Shown here piece after piece: positions 44,411-53,230 of a stretch of 64,000 bases of DNA. Location: positions 170,899 through 234,898 of the forward strand of contig JAHBUW010000005.1 of NCBI GenBank assembly GCA_019637875.1, read 5' to 3'. Position 1 is the first letter of the stretch, and the number at the start of each line of letters is the position of its first letter. The notes below the pieces were generated by a model. The model saw nothing but the letters and a program-made list of their open reading frames with translations. It was not told where the DNA came from and did no database searches. The position numbers and the translations under genes are program-made. The stretch is from Pseudobdellovibrionaceae bacterium (GTDB lineage: Bacteria; Bdellovibrionota; Bdellovibrionia; Bdellovibrionales; Bdellovibrionaceae).

Positions 44411-46315
44411 TTAGCGGGAGGCGATGATGGCGGCGAGGAGTGTGCGGGACTCGCGGACTTTTTTGGTGAGTTCCGGGGGGTTTTTGGCTGTGCGGAGGAG
44501 GTCTTCGGGCGCGAAGGCCAGGGTTTGGAAATGGGAGAGTTGTTGCAGGATTTGATCGCCGTGTTGGCGGCGCAAAGAGGGCGGGCCCAGCTCTAGCATT
44601 TTTTCGACTTCTTTGTGGGAGCCGCCTTGGCCCGAGATATCGCCCAGGATTTCGGCGAAGAGGTTGATCATCTCGACGCCGGCCGCGCGGTAATCGCCCG
44701 CGCCCGCGGAGGCTTCGGCTTTTTTCATGCGGCGGGCGAGGAGTTTCGTCAGATCTTTTTTCTGCTCGCGGCCCGTGAACACTTGGAAGGCGCGGACGCC
44801 CAGCGCGATGAAGCTGAAGGCGTAGAGCGCGAACAGCAGCGCCATCCGCACACCGACGTTCGCGAACAAACCCGCCCCGGCCTGGGACTCGATCATGGGT
44901 GGCGGCAGCGTCAGCTCTTTCGGTGCTTCCGGTTTTTTGTCCGAGATTCGCGCCGAAGGTAACGCATTCTTCCCCGAGCCGTTGTCGATGACCTTCAGCA
45001 CCACGTTCTCGAGCGTGCGCGTATAGTACTGGTGCGTTTCGGGATTGAAGAGGCTGACCGAAATCGGCGGCACCGCCAGATCGCCCGCCTGGCGCGGAAT
45101 CAGGATGAACTCGAACTCTTTGAAGCTCTGCCCGTTCTTGAAGAAACGCGACTCGCTCTTCACTTCCACCATCTCGAGGCTCGCCGGCCAATCGACCTGC
45201 GGCATCTCGATCAACTTCGCGTTCCCCGTGCCCTCGAAGCGGATCTTCAAGGTCATGGGCTGATTGAGCGTGACGATGTTGTTATCGAACTGCGCGTTCA
45301 CATTGAAAAGCCCCACCGCCCCGGTGAAATCCGGCGGGCGCCCCTCGGTCGGGAGCGGCTTCACCGTGATCGGTACCCGGTCCGAGGCCTTCGTGAACGC
45401 ATAGTCTTTGCCGAAACCGAAGGCCGAGGTCGGCACCTGCACGCGGCCCTTGATGCGATATTCGTCGATGATCGAGGTCCCCGCTTTGATCGGGAAGAGC
45501 GCATGCGAAGCCAGCAGCGCGCGACGGTAGACCTGACCGTTGATCACTTCCTGGCTGAACTGCAAAGCCGGAACTTCCTCGATGATCTCTTTCCAGAAGC
45601 CCTTCAGATCGGGGAACTTCGTGCGGTCCAAGGACAGAAGATTCCCGCGCACCAGAATGTACCAATTGGCGGTGACCTGCTCGCCCTCGTAGACTTCCTT
45701 TTTGTCCACTTCGGTCTGGATGAACAGAACCTCGTTGGGATTCGTGGGCAGATCGTTGTGCGCGGGCGGAGCCTGCAAGCGGCGATTCAAAAGCGCGCGG
45801 AAAAGCGCGTCCGGATCATCGAGCAGATCCTCGGGGCTGGGCATCTGCCCTTGACCGAAGGGCGATCCCCCACCCGGAGGAGGCGAAGACGGTGGCACCG
45901 CCTGATTCGCCACCGTCATGACGACGGGTTTGGTTTGGAAGAGCTTGCCGTTCACCCGTAACGAGAAGGGCGGGATCGTCAGACTTCCCGCCCGCAGCGC
46001 GATCATCATGAAGCTGTAATCCGTGCGCTGAGTGGTTTCGATCTTCCAGCCACTGGGACCGGCCCGCATGTTGGACGAGGTCGACGACGAGGTCCCCGTA
46101 TTGGTCACGCGGATGCCGTCCAGATCGGGAATCGTGGGATCCTCGGCATTCACCGATTCATTCGAGATCACCGACACCGTGTACATGAACTCTTGCCCGA
46201 CGCCGATCTGGCGACGATCGAGAGTTCCCTCGACGCGAATGTCCGGCTCGGCCCCGACCGCGACGCCGCCCCACAGAAGAAGCGCCGCGAGCAGAAGTTT
46301 ACCAGTCTTTGCCAC
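44411..46315 (-). CDS. batD: BatD-like aerotolerance protein
   Basis: A 634-residue exported membrane protein with signal peptide MAKTGKLLLAALLLWGGVAVGA. Several Ig-like beta-sandwich domains follow (for example VNGKLFQTKPVVMTV and KPLPTEGRPPDFTGAVG), then one transmembrane helix (about 500-520) and a charged cytoplasmic helical tail. This is the layout of BatD proteins encoded with the von Willebrand A proteins BatA and BatB. The Bat complex is linked to aerotolerance and envelope stress; its biochemistry is unresolved. Its ATG lies 17 bases inside batC. It is the last gene of the operon and ends against repeat B. Confidence 0.88.
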   Translation of the reverse strand: MAKTGKLLLAALLLWGGVAVGAEPDIRVEGTLDRRQIGVGQEFMYTVSVISNESVNAEDPTIPDLDGIRVTNTGTSSSTSSNMRAGPSGWKIETTQRTDYSFMMIALRAGSLTIPPFSLRVNGKLFQTKPVVMTVANQAVPPSSPPPGGGSPFGQGQMPSPEDLLDDPDALFRALLNRRLQAPPAHNDLPTNPNEVLFIQTEVDKKEVYEGEQVTANWYILVRGNLLSLDRTKFPDLKGFWKEIIEEVPALQFSQEVINGQVYRRALLASHALFPIKAGTSIIDEYRIKGRVQVPTSAFGFGKDYAFTKASDRVPITVKPLPTEGRPPDFTGAVGLFNVNAQFDNNIVTLNQPMTLKIRFEGTGNAKLIEMPQVDWPASLEMVEVKSESRFFKNGQSFKEFEFILIPRQAGDLAVPPISVSLFNPETHQYYTRTLENVVLKVIDNGSGKNALPSARISDKKPEAPKELTLPPPMIESQAGAGLFANVGVRMALLFALYAFSFIALGVRAFQVFTGREQKKDLTKLLARRMKKAEASAGAGDYRAAGVEMINLFAEILGDISGQGGSHKEVEKMLELGPPSLRRQHGDQILQQLSHFQTLAFAPEDLLRTAKNPPELTKKVRESRTLLAAIIASR

Positions 46316-47030
46316 CGGGAGCCTCCTTCTGCTGTTGACGTTTGCCGAACTCGGCGCGGATGCGCTGCTCTTGTTGTTTCAGTTCACCGAGGATCTTGTT
46401 CACATCCGAAGGGGTCAGCTCTTCGCTGCGAAACTGGGGCTTCTGCGGCTTGTTGGGCGCGTATTGCTTCGGCGGTTGATCTTTTTCACCCTCGCCTTCG
46501 CCGTCTTTGGGATCTTGTTTCTGATCGCCCTCTTGATCCTGCTGCCCTTGACCGCCGCCGCCCCCTTGTTGAATCAAGAGTTCGATGTTGATCTTCGTCT
46601 CTAAAGACTGCGGCTCAATGTCGAGCGCGGCCTGGTAATGTTTCAAGGCGCCGTCGACGTCTTTGTTCTTCTGCGCCATGACGCCCAGGTTGTACTCGAC
46701 GGCGAACTTTTCTTCGGGCGTCACGTGTGGCGACTTCAAAACCATGCCGTAAGAGGACTCGGCCTCGGGCCCGCGCTGCGAAACCTGAAAGCCAAGACCC
46801 AAGTTGTAGTGCAACTTTGCTTCCGACGGATTGTAGGAAAGCGCCGTCGTCCAACGGGAAAGCGCCAACCCCAAATCACCGCTTTCGAACGAGCTGACCG
46901 CCGCGCGGTTGTTCATGAAGGCCTGCACCGAGGCTTTCTCTTGCGCTTCGAGTTTCAAAGACTCCGGCAAAAGGAGCCAAACCAAACCGAGGACGAAAAT
47001 CGTGGTCAATGCGGCCAGCAAAATTCTCAT
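46299..47030 (-). CDS. batC: BatC/BatE-type TPR protein
   Basis: A 243-residue protein with an N-terminal membrane helix (about 4-22), two to three TPR units (LHYNLGLGFQVSQRGPEAES; VEYNLGVMAQKNKDVDGALK) and a long Gly/Gln/Lys/Glu-rich disordered region, then a charged C-terminus. TPR proteins of this type accompany BatA/BatB and probably act as scaffolds. The ATG at 47030 overlaps the batB stop (ATGA), so initiation is coupled. Upstream open codons are not needed. Confidence 0.85.
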   Translation of the reverse strand: MRILLAALTTIFVLGLVWLLLPESLKLEAQEKASVQAFMNNRAAVSSFESGDLGLALSRWTTALSYNPSEAKLHYNLGLGFQVSQRGPEAESSYGMVLKSPHVTPEEKFAVEYNLGVMAQKNKDVDGALKHYQAALDIEPQSLETKINIELLIQQGGGGGQGQQDQEGDQKQDPKDGEGEGEKDQPPKQYAPNKPQKPQFRSEELTPSDVNKILGELKQQEQRIRAEFGKRQQQKEAPGGKDW

Positions 47031-48094
47031 GATGCACTCACCTCGAAGCGGCCCTTCCAAAGACGGCCGACGGCGTGACGTTCCCCCAACAGCAGCTCGA
47101 TCAAGGCCAACACCAAGGCGGCCCACAACAGGATCGTGAACTTCTCGTCGTACTGGGTGACGACGCGGGAATCGAATTCGGTTTTCTCGAGGCGATTGAT
47201 GTCTTCCACCACCTCGTTGATGTGGCTGCCGCCGAAGCTCGAGTGATAGAACGAACCCTGCCCCGCTTGCGCGAGCGCGCGCAAAGCATCGCCCTTCACC
47301 TGACTGACGATATCTTGATTCGAGCCGGGAGTTTTCTTGTAGCCACGCAAAAAACCCAGCGAGTCGCGCTGCGGGATCACGCCGCCCGTCTCGGTTCCGT
47401 AAGCCAAAGCGAAGATGCGCACGCCTTCCGCGGTGAGTTTCTTCGCGGCTTCCAGCGCGCCTTGCTCGTGATCCTCACCGTCCGAGGCCACCAAGATCAC
47501 CCGAGTCACGCGCGTCGTGGGATCATCCTGCTCGCCGCCACGCTTGAAAGCGGCGACGGCCTCTTCGATGGCGCGCGAAAAATTCGTCCCCTGCGCGCTG
47601 ACCGACTGCGGGGACAAAGAATCCAGATACATCTTCAGCGCGTTCGGATCGGTCGTCAGCGGCGAGAGCAGGGCCGCCGAACCCGCGAACGCGATGACGC
47701 CGATCTTGTGACCCGGCAGACGCTCCACCATGCGCGACAACTCGATCTTCGCCTGAGTCAACCGATTGGGTTTCAAGTCCTCGGCCATCATGGATTCCGA
47801 CACGTCGACGAGCAGCATGAGCTCCACGCCCGCCGACTTCACTTCGGCGGAACTTTGTCCCGCCTGGGGCCGCGCCAACGCGAAAACCATCAGCACCAGC
47901 ACGAGCGTCATCAGGATGTTTTTCGTCAGCCGTTTGCGTTTGGAAACGCTGGAGGTCAGAAGCGGCGAGAGCTTCGCGCCGAAGGCCGATTGCAAACGTC
48001 GTGCGGCCAAACGCGCGGTCGCGATCACGATCACCCACAGAATCGGTAAAAGCCACAGCCACTGAAACGCATCGTGGTTTTCAAAGCGAAACAT
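47027..48094 (-). CDS. batB: BatB, membrane von Willebrand factor A protein
   Basis: A 355-residue protein with two N-terminal membrane helices (about 13-30 and 58-76), a VWA domain and one C-terminal helix (about 318-338). The metal-ion-dependent adhesion site is intact: DVSESMMA (DxSxS), the later Thr region of SAQGTNFSRA, and Asp in VASDGEDHEQG. The VWA domain faces the periplasm and should bind a partner through its metal. The ATG shares a base with the batA stop (TAATG), and GGAGG lies upstream. Confidence 0.92.
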   Translation of the reverse strand: MFRFENHDAFQWLWLLPILWVIVIATARLAARRLQSAFGAKLSPLLTSSVSKRKRLTKNILMTLVLVLMVFALARPQAGQSSAEVKSAGVELMLLVDVSESMMAEDLKPNRLTQAKIELSRMVERLPGHKIGVIAFAGSAALLSPLTTDPNALKMYLDSLSPQSVSAQGTNFSRAIEEAVAAFKRGGEQDDPTTRVTRVILVASDGEDHEQGALEAAKKLTAEGVRIFALAYGTETGGVIPQRDSLGFLRGYKKTPGSNQDIVSQVKGDALRALAQAGQGSFYHSSFGGSHINEVVEDINRLEKTEFDSRVVTQYDEKFTILLWAALVLALIELLLGERHAVGRLWKGRFEVSAS

Positions 48095-49128
48095 TACGGA
48101 TTCCTCCGCAGCCAAGTTTGGCCCAAGATCCAACCCGCGCCGTAAAGCAGAATCGCCCAGGTCAGCCACTCTTGAAAGAGTTCTTCGTAGCGGGTGAATT
48201 TGTTCTCTTCGACTTTGGTTTTTTCCAGCGAATCGATGGCCGAGAACACGCCCCGCAGGGAGTCCTCACGAATCGCGCGGAAGTACTTACCGCCCGTCTC
48301 GGAGCCCATGCGGCTCAAAAGGTCGTCGTTCACGGTGCTCTCGAACGGCTGGTAGGTCTTGATCTGCCGTCCGGTGATGTCATTCGTATAAACCGGAATC
48401 TGCGTGGGGCCGTCTTTCCCCAAACCGATGGAGTAGACCTTGATGCCGTAACCCTTCGCGATCTCGAGGCCCGTTTCGGGATCGATGGTGCCCGAGTTGT
48501 TTTCACCGTCCGTCAGGAAAATCATGACCCGGCTTTTCGCCGTCGACTCACGCAAGCGGCCCGCCCCGTTCGCCATGGCCACCCCGATCGCGGTCCCGTC
48601 TTTGATGCGGGCTTGGCGCGCGGTCGTGATCTCGCCGATGCGGGAAAGCAGCAGCTCGTAATCCAGGGTCAGCGGCACCAGCGTGAAACTTTCCCCGGCG
48701 AAGATCACGATCCCGATGCGGTCCGAGGTCCGCGCCTTCACGAAGTTCGCGATGGTTTCTTTCGCGGCCTCGAGGCGATTCAACGGCTTCATATCCTCGA
48801 TCAGCATCGAGTCCGAAACGTCCAGGACGATCATGATGTCGATCCCCTCGACGTTTCTTTTCGTCATCACCGAGGATTCCTGCGGACGGGCGAGCGCCAC
48901 GATCATGAATCCGATGGCGACCGCCTTCAAAAGCATCGGCAGATGGACAAGACGTCCCCGCAGCGAAGGTTTCACGCCCTTCAGCGCGCGCACGGACGAA
49001 AAGTGCAGGCTCGCGATCTTGTCGCGACGACGCCACCACCAATACAGAAGAACCAGCGCCAGCACGAGCAGAAGCGAAAAGACCCACGGGCTCTGGAAGG
49101 CGAAAACCGGCTGACCCGAACTGATCAT
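48094..49128 (-). CDS. batA: BatA, membrane von Willebrand factor A protein
   Basis: A 344-residue protein laid out like BatB: membrane helices near residues 15-32 and 58-75, a VWA domain and a C-terminal helix. The adhesion-site motif is DVSDSMLIED (DxSxS), with DGTAIG and LTDGENNSG completing it. BatA and BatB are thought to form a membrane complex that a MoxR-type ATPase remodels. The ATG at 49128 overlaps the preceding stop (ATGA), marking tight operon organisation. Confidence 0.93.
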   Translation of the reverse strand: MISSGQPVFAFQSPWVFSLLLVLALVLLYWWWRRRDKIASLHFSSVRALKGVKPSLRGRLVHLPMLLKAVAIGFMIVALARPQESSVMTKRNVEGIDIMIVLDVSDSMLIEDMKPLNRLEAAKETIANFVKARTSDRIGIVIFAGESFTLVPLTLDYELLLSRIGEITTARQARIKDGTAIGVAMANGAGRLRESTAKSRVMIFLTDGENNSGTIDPETGLEIAKGYGIKVYSIGLGKDGPTQIPVYTNDITGRQIKTYQPFESTVNDDLLSRMGSETGGKYFRAIREDSLRGVFSAIDSLEKTKVEENKFTRYEELFQEWLTWAILLYGAGWILGQTWLRRNP

Positions 49129-50006
49129 GCCTCCCTCGCCTTCAAGGTCTGCGCGAGGTCCACCCACTCGCGCACCAAACGTGAGATCTGCTCAAGATCG
49201 GCGCCACGCACGCGGGCCTCGTTGTCCAATGCACGATCCAGCTCACGCAAAACCTGCCCGAGCTTTTGCAGTGCCGCCGACTCCGGCCCCAAGACCGGCG
49301 CGAGCTCGGCCAGGGTCTTCGAGGTGGTCAAACGCTGGGCAGGGATCAAATAGGTGCGGGTCAGAAAAACGCGGAAGTGCGAATTCAACGCGCGCAAGAT
49401 GTCCGCAAGGGGCGCGCCGTCGCTCGACGCTTTGGGATCCGTCAGAAAAAGGTACTGACGGGTCAGGGCGCGCAGCTCGCGGTAAAATTCGGGCGCGGGC
49501 GCCGACTGGTACGAGCGGTCAAGCACCTCGTTCAGAAGTTTCACCCGCCGACGTTTCCGAAAGACACCCGCGAGCAGCCCGGCCACGAGCACGCCCACCA
49601 GGATCGCGATGGCCGCCGCGAACATCCACGGGAAGAACGTCATCGGCCCCAGCGGGGGGTAGGGCTCTTTCATCGGCGCTTCCGGATTTTGCACCGAGGC
49701 CACTTGAAACTTGATGTTGTTCAGAACGACCGAGTTCTGCGCGTCGGTCAGCTGCACGGCTTTGAGTTCGTGGGGACCGACGACGTAGCTGATAACTTCC
49801 AGCTCCGCCGCGCCGGCGCCGGAGGGTTTGAAGGCGACGAGTTTCAGTTTGTGTTTGTCGGCCTCGTCCAAACGCAACTCGAGGGATTTTTCATCCATGG
49901 CGGGCCAGGCGCCTTCGCAATGAAGAACGAAGCGCGCGCCCACGGTCAGGCCGGGATTTTCTCCGTCTGCGGGCGGGGCATTCACTTGGCAGTTCACGTC
50001 CGCCAT
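49125..50006 (-). CDS. Membrane protein of the bat operon with an Ig-like domain
   Basis: A 293-residue protein. About 115 N-terminal residues form a beta-rich domain (starting MADVNCQVNAPP), followed by one strong membrane helix (about 122-144), a basic stretch (FRKRRRVK) and a helical cytoplasmic domain. The position between DUF58 and batA matches the DUF4381-like protein of moxR operons. No cleavable signal is seen, so how the N-terminal domain crosses the membrane is unclear. It starts one base before the DUF58 stop. Confidence 0.75.
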   Translation of the reverse strand: MADVNCQVNAPPADGENPGLTVGARFVLHCEGAWPAMDEKSLELRLDEADKHKLKLVAFKPSGAGAAELEVISYVVGPHELKAVQLTDAQNSVVLNNIKFQVASVQNPEAPMKEPYPPLGPMTFFPWMFAAAIAILVGVLVAGLLAGVFRKRRRVKLLNEVLDRSYQSAPAPEFYRELRALTRQYLFLTDPKASSDGAPLADILRALNSHFRVFLTRTYLIPAQRLTTSKTLAELAPVLGPESAALQKLGQVLRELDRALDNEARVRGADLEQISRLVREWVDLAQTLKAREA

Positions 50007-50879
50007 TTAGCCCTTCCGTCTTTCGAAGAACGAGATCAAGGGATCGACGTAACTGCCGCTGGCATCGACATCGACGCGATCGACCTGACTTTGACGAAGC
50101 ATGCGGTCACGCACGTCTTGACGTTTCAGCTGATCCGCCTTGAACGCCGCACGAAATGCCGACGACGAGGTATCCACGGTCACGATCTCGCCCGTTTCCG
50201 AATCTTGGACTTCAAGCAGCCCCACGTCCGGAAGCTCACGCTCGGCCTTGTCGCCAACGACGATGGCGACCACATCGTGCTTACGCCCCAGAAGCCGCAG
50301 CCCTTGTTCGTAACCTTCGTCCTGAAAGTCGCTCATCAAAAAAACGAGCGAGCGTTTTTTCAGGATGCCCGCCAGATGCTGAACGGCCGCGTTCACGCGC
50401 GTTTTGCGGCTGCGGGGTTTGAAGTAGTACAGATCGCGCAAAATCCGCTGCACTTGACCCCGCCCTTTTTTAGGCGGGACGAAATGCTCGACGACATCCG
50501 AGAACAGAAGAAGTCCGACCTGATCCTTGTTCCGCGTCGCCGAAAACGCGAGCAGCGCCGCGAGGTGGGTCATCGCCTCGCCCTTCACCAGCTCATTGGA
50601 GCCAAACTCGGTCGAGGCGCTGACGTCGACCGCGAGGATGACGGTCATCTCGCGCTCTTCGTCGAATTTTTTGATGAAGGTCTTTCCCGTACGCGCGGTC
50701 AGCGTCCACGAGATCGTGCGGACGTCGTCGCCGGGCACGTACTCGCGAAAATCGGCGAAAGTCATCCCCTGGCCCTTAAAGACCGTGTGGTATTCGCCCG
50801 CGAAAACGTTGTTCACGAGTTTGCGGGTGCGAATCTCCAGCAGTTTGACTTTCTTGATGACCTCCGCCGGAACTGACAC
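50007..50879 (-). CDS. DUF58 protein (VWA-like) of the moxR operon
   Basis: A 290-residue cytoplasmic protein with the DUF58 signature GEYHTVFKGQGMTFADFREY and PGDDVRTISW, followed by a VWA-like core (AVDVSASTEFG). DUF58 proteins almost always follow moxR and are thought to be clients or adaptors of that ATPase. The start is GTG at 50879, separated from the moxR stop by one base. The DUF4381-like gene follows immediately. Confidence 0.92.
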   Translation of the reverse strand: MSVPAEVIKKVKLLEIRTRKLVNNVFAGEYHTVFKGQGMTFADFREYVPGDDVRTISWTLTARTGKTFIKKFDEEREMTVILAVDVSASTEFGSNELVKGEAMTHLAALLAFSATRNKDQVGLLLFSDVVEHFVPPKKGRGQVQRILRDLYYFKPRSRKTRVNAAVQHLAGILKKRSLVFLMSDFQDEGYEQGLRLLGRKHDVVAIVVGDKAERELPDVGLLEVQDSETGEIVTVDTSSSAFRAAFKADQLKRQDVRDRMLRQSQVDRVDVDASGSYVDPLISFFERRKG

Positions 50880-50880
50880 T

Positions 50881-51870
50881 CTACGGCACCTCGATGTGGC
50901 TCAGGATCTCTTTCACCATTTGATCGGACTTGATGCTTTCGGCTTCGGCTTCGTAAGTCAGGATCAAGCGGTGACGAAGGACGCCGTAGGCGATGGCCTT
51001 CACGTCTTCCGCCGTGACGTAACCGCGTCCGCGCAGGAACGCGTGCGCCTTCGACGCGCGGATCAGCGCGATGGAAGCCCGGGGCGAGCCGCCCACCGAA
51101 ATCAGATTCGCGACATTCCCCAGACCGTAGTCGGCGGGCTTACGGGTCGCCATGACGATCTCGACGATGTAGTTCTTCACTTTTTGGTCGACGTAGATCT
51201 GATCCACGCGGTCCGAAGCGCGCAGGAGCTCTTCGCGCGAGATGATCGGCTGAATTTCGTGGCGCTCGTCGCGGCCCATGCGGTTCACGATCTCGAGCTC
51301 ATCGGATTTCGTCGGATAGTCGACATGGATCTTGAACATGAAGCGGTCCATCTGCGCCTCGGGCAGCGGATAGGTTCCTTCTTGTTCCAGCGGGTTCTGC
51401 GTCGCGAGCACAAGGAACGGGCGCTCCAGTTTGTAGGACTCATCCCCGATGGTGACTTGTTTTTCCGCCATCGCTTCAAGCAGCGCCGACTGCACCTTCG
51501 CGGGCGCACGGTTGATTTCATCCGCCAGCACGATGTTGGTGAAGATCGGGCCCTTCTTCGGCGCGAATTCACCCGTCTTCGGATTGAAGATCATGGTTCC
51601 GATCAAATCCGTGGGCAGCAGATCCGGCGTGAACTGAATGCGCTGAAAATCCAGGCTGATCGCTTTGGAAATGGACGAGATCGTGAGCGTTTTCGCCAGA
51701 CCCGGCACGCCCTCGAGCAGCACGTGACCACCGGTCAAGAGCCCCATCAAAATCCCCTCGAGCATCTCTTTTTGCCCGACGACAACTTTGCCGACTTCAC
51801 TCATCATACGGTCGACGAACTGAGATTCTTGTTTTATCGCGGCGTTCAGCGCTAAGATGTCCACATCCAT
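50881..51870 (-). CDS. moxR: MoxR-family AAA+ ATPase
   Basis: A 329-residue AAA+ protein with Walker A GVPGLAKT, Walker B LADEINR and sensor motif ATQNPLEQEGTYPLPEAQMD. MoxR ATPases act as chaperones that help assemble or activate VWA-domain partners, here BatA and BatB. It is the first gene of a seven-gene operon reading moxR, DUF58, DUF4381-like, batA, batB, batC, batD, with overlaps or minimal gaps throughout. AAGGAG lies 6 bases before the ATG. It diverges from the M48-like gene. Confidence 0.95.
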   Translation of the reverse strand: MDVDILALNAAIKQESQFVDRMMSEVGKVVVGQKEMLEGILMGLLTGGHVLLEGVPGLAKTLTISSISKAISLDFQRIQFTPDLLPTDLIGTMIFNPKTGEFAPKKGPIFTNIVLADEINRAPAKVQSALLEAMAEKQVTIGDESYKLERPFLVLATQNPLEQEGTYPLPEAQMDRFMFKIHVDYPTKSDELEIVNRMGRDERHEIQPIISREELLRASDRVDQIYVDQKVKNYIVEIVMATRKPADYGLGNVANLISVGGSPRASIALIRASKAHAFLRGRGYVTAEDVKAIAYGVLRHRLILTYEAEAESIKSDQMVKEILSHIEVP

Positions 51871-51957
51871 GCGGTCTCCTTGGGATCGAGCAAATGAATC
51901 AGAGAACTATGTTCTCTGATCCACGAGCATCAAGGGACTGTTAACGCGAGGCACGAA

Positions 51958-52785
51958 ATGCGAATACCCATTCTGGCACTCAAACTCTTCGGCGTGATCA
52001 TGTTCCTGAGCCTCTTCATTTTGTTCATCGGCTACCAGATGGGGCACCGCTGGGGACTTCTGATGGGCCTGGCCGTCGCCATCGGCTGGATCTTTCTGCT
52101 GTGGCGAAGCGACGAGGCGGGCTGGCTTGATTTCTTTCAACCCTCGAAGCGTCTGCGCGGCCAAGACAGCTGGGGCCTTCTGACCAAAGTCGAGATCGCC
52201 TCACGGCGTCTGCACATGAATGCGCCGGAGCTTTACCTCGTGCAGTCACGCTCGAGCTTTCTGCTCTCTTTATCGCTGGGCCTTTCACGCGAAGTTCTTT
52301 TGATCAGCCAGCCCGTGCTGGATCATTTCACGAATGACGAGATTGAGGCGCTCATTTCGGCCGAGCTCTCTTCATTATGGTTACGTCGCCGCTTCCGCTA
52401 CCGTTGGTTTCAGTGGGTGGCCCGTTCGGTGGTCAAAGCCGCCGAAAGCATCGATCGGCTGATTCCCTTCGCGGGGCGCGCGATGATCTTCACCCGCCTG
52501 GCCCTTCCCGTTTCCAAGGTGCTTTTGAAGCTCAGCTTCTGGAACAACTTCGAGGCCGAGCGTGACGAGATGACCCTTTCCCTCGTGCCCGAAAGGCGCG
52601 CGTTCGCGTCGGCGCTGTGGAAATTAATGTCGCTGAGCCAAGTGCATCCGCTCAAAATCCCGGCGGGCTCGGAGCATCTGTTCTTGGTGAACCCCTCGCG
52701 CCGCGAGATCGAAGGCCAAATTCTGCGCTTCCACTCGCCCCTGAACCAACGTATGCGTCGCATCCTCGGCGCCGAATCGGTTTAG
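51958..52785 (+). CDS. HtpX-like (M48) membrane protein with a dead active site
   Basis: A 275-residue protein with two N-terminal helices (about 7-25 and 33-50). A peptidase-like segment, PELYLVQSRSSFLLSLSLGL followed by LDHFTNDEIEALISAELSS, matches the M48/HtpX core. The zinc motif HExxH is changed to AELSS (135-139): the Glu remains but both His ligands are lost. The downstream ligand region (FEAERD, 198-203) resembles the ExxxD of M48. It is probably a pseudoprotease, perhaps a scaffold or inhibitor, located next to and divergent from moxR. Confidence 0.75.
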   Translation: MRIPILALKLFGVIMFLSLFILFIGYQMGHRWGLLMGLAVAIGWIFLLWRSDEAGWLDFFQPSKRLRGQDSWGLLTKVEIASRRLHMNAPELYLVQSRSSFLLSLSLGLSREVLLISQPVLDHFTNDEIEALISAELSSLWLRRRFRYRWFQWVARSVVKAAESIDRLIPFAGRAMIFTRLALPVSKVLLKLSFWNNFEAERDEMTLSLVPERRAFASALWKLMSLSQVHPLKIPAGSEHLFLVNPSRREIEGQILRFHSPLNQRMRRILGAESV

Positions 52786-52891
52786 GCCAGTTCACGTCCC
52801 GCCGAAGGCGGGCTAGTTCCACCTTGGCACTCGACTCGCCGCAATCCGAGCCATAGCGCCTTTTTATGCCAAAATGGGATAACCCGTCGCA

Positions 52892-52919
52892 TTGACATCC
52901 CGTGCATGACACCCAGAAT
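52892..52919 (+). promoter_or_regulatory. Candidate sigma-70-type promoter for DUF1844-htrA
   Basis: TTGACA at 52892-52897, 16 bp spacer, CAGAAT at 52914-52919. A perfect -35 and four of six -10 bases lie about 45 bp before the DUF1844 start. Confidence 0.45.
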
Positions 52920-52963
52920 TTCACTGGCGTAAAACGGAACTCATATCGAGGAGGCCACTTCTG

Positions 52964-53230
52964 ATGGAAGCCAATTTTTCCGTCCTGGTGATGTCGATCG
53001 CGTCGAGCGCGGCCATCACTCTGGGACTGACCCCGGATCCGCAAACGAACAAAACCGAAACGAATCCCGAGATGGCTCGATTCAACATCGACCTGCTCGT
53101 GATGCTCAAAGAAAAAACCCAAGGTCGCCTGAGCCCCGACGAAGAGAAGCTCATGGCCGCAATCCTTGGCGATCTGCAGTTGAAGTTCATGCAGCTCAAA
53201 AACACCCCCAACGCGGGAGCCCCCAAGTGA
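52964..53230 (+). CDS. DUF1844 family small protein
   Basis: An 88-residue protein matching the DUF1844 pattern: FSVLVMSIASSAAITLGL, then a helical stretch (FNIDLLVMLKEKTQGRLSPD) and a C-terminal helix. These proteins are found in delta-proteobacteria and relatives; no function is established. GGAGG precedes the ATG. The stop overlaps the GTG start of htrA (GTGA), so expression of the two is coupled. Confidence 0.87.
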   Translation: MEANFSVLVMSIASSAAITLGLTPDPQTNKTETNPEMARFNIDLLVMLKEKTQGRLSPDEEKLMAAILGDLQLKFMQLKNTPNAGAPK

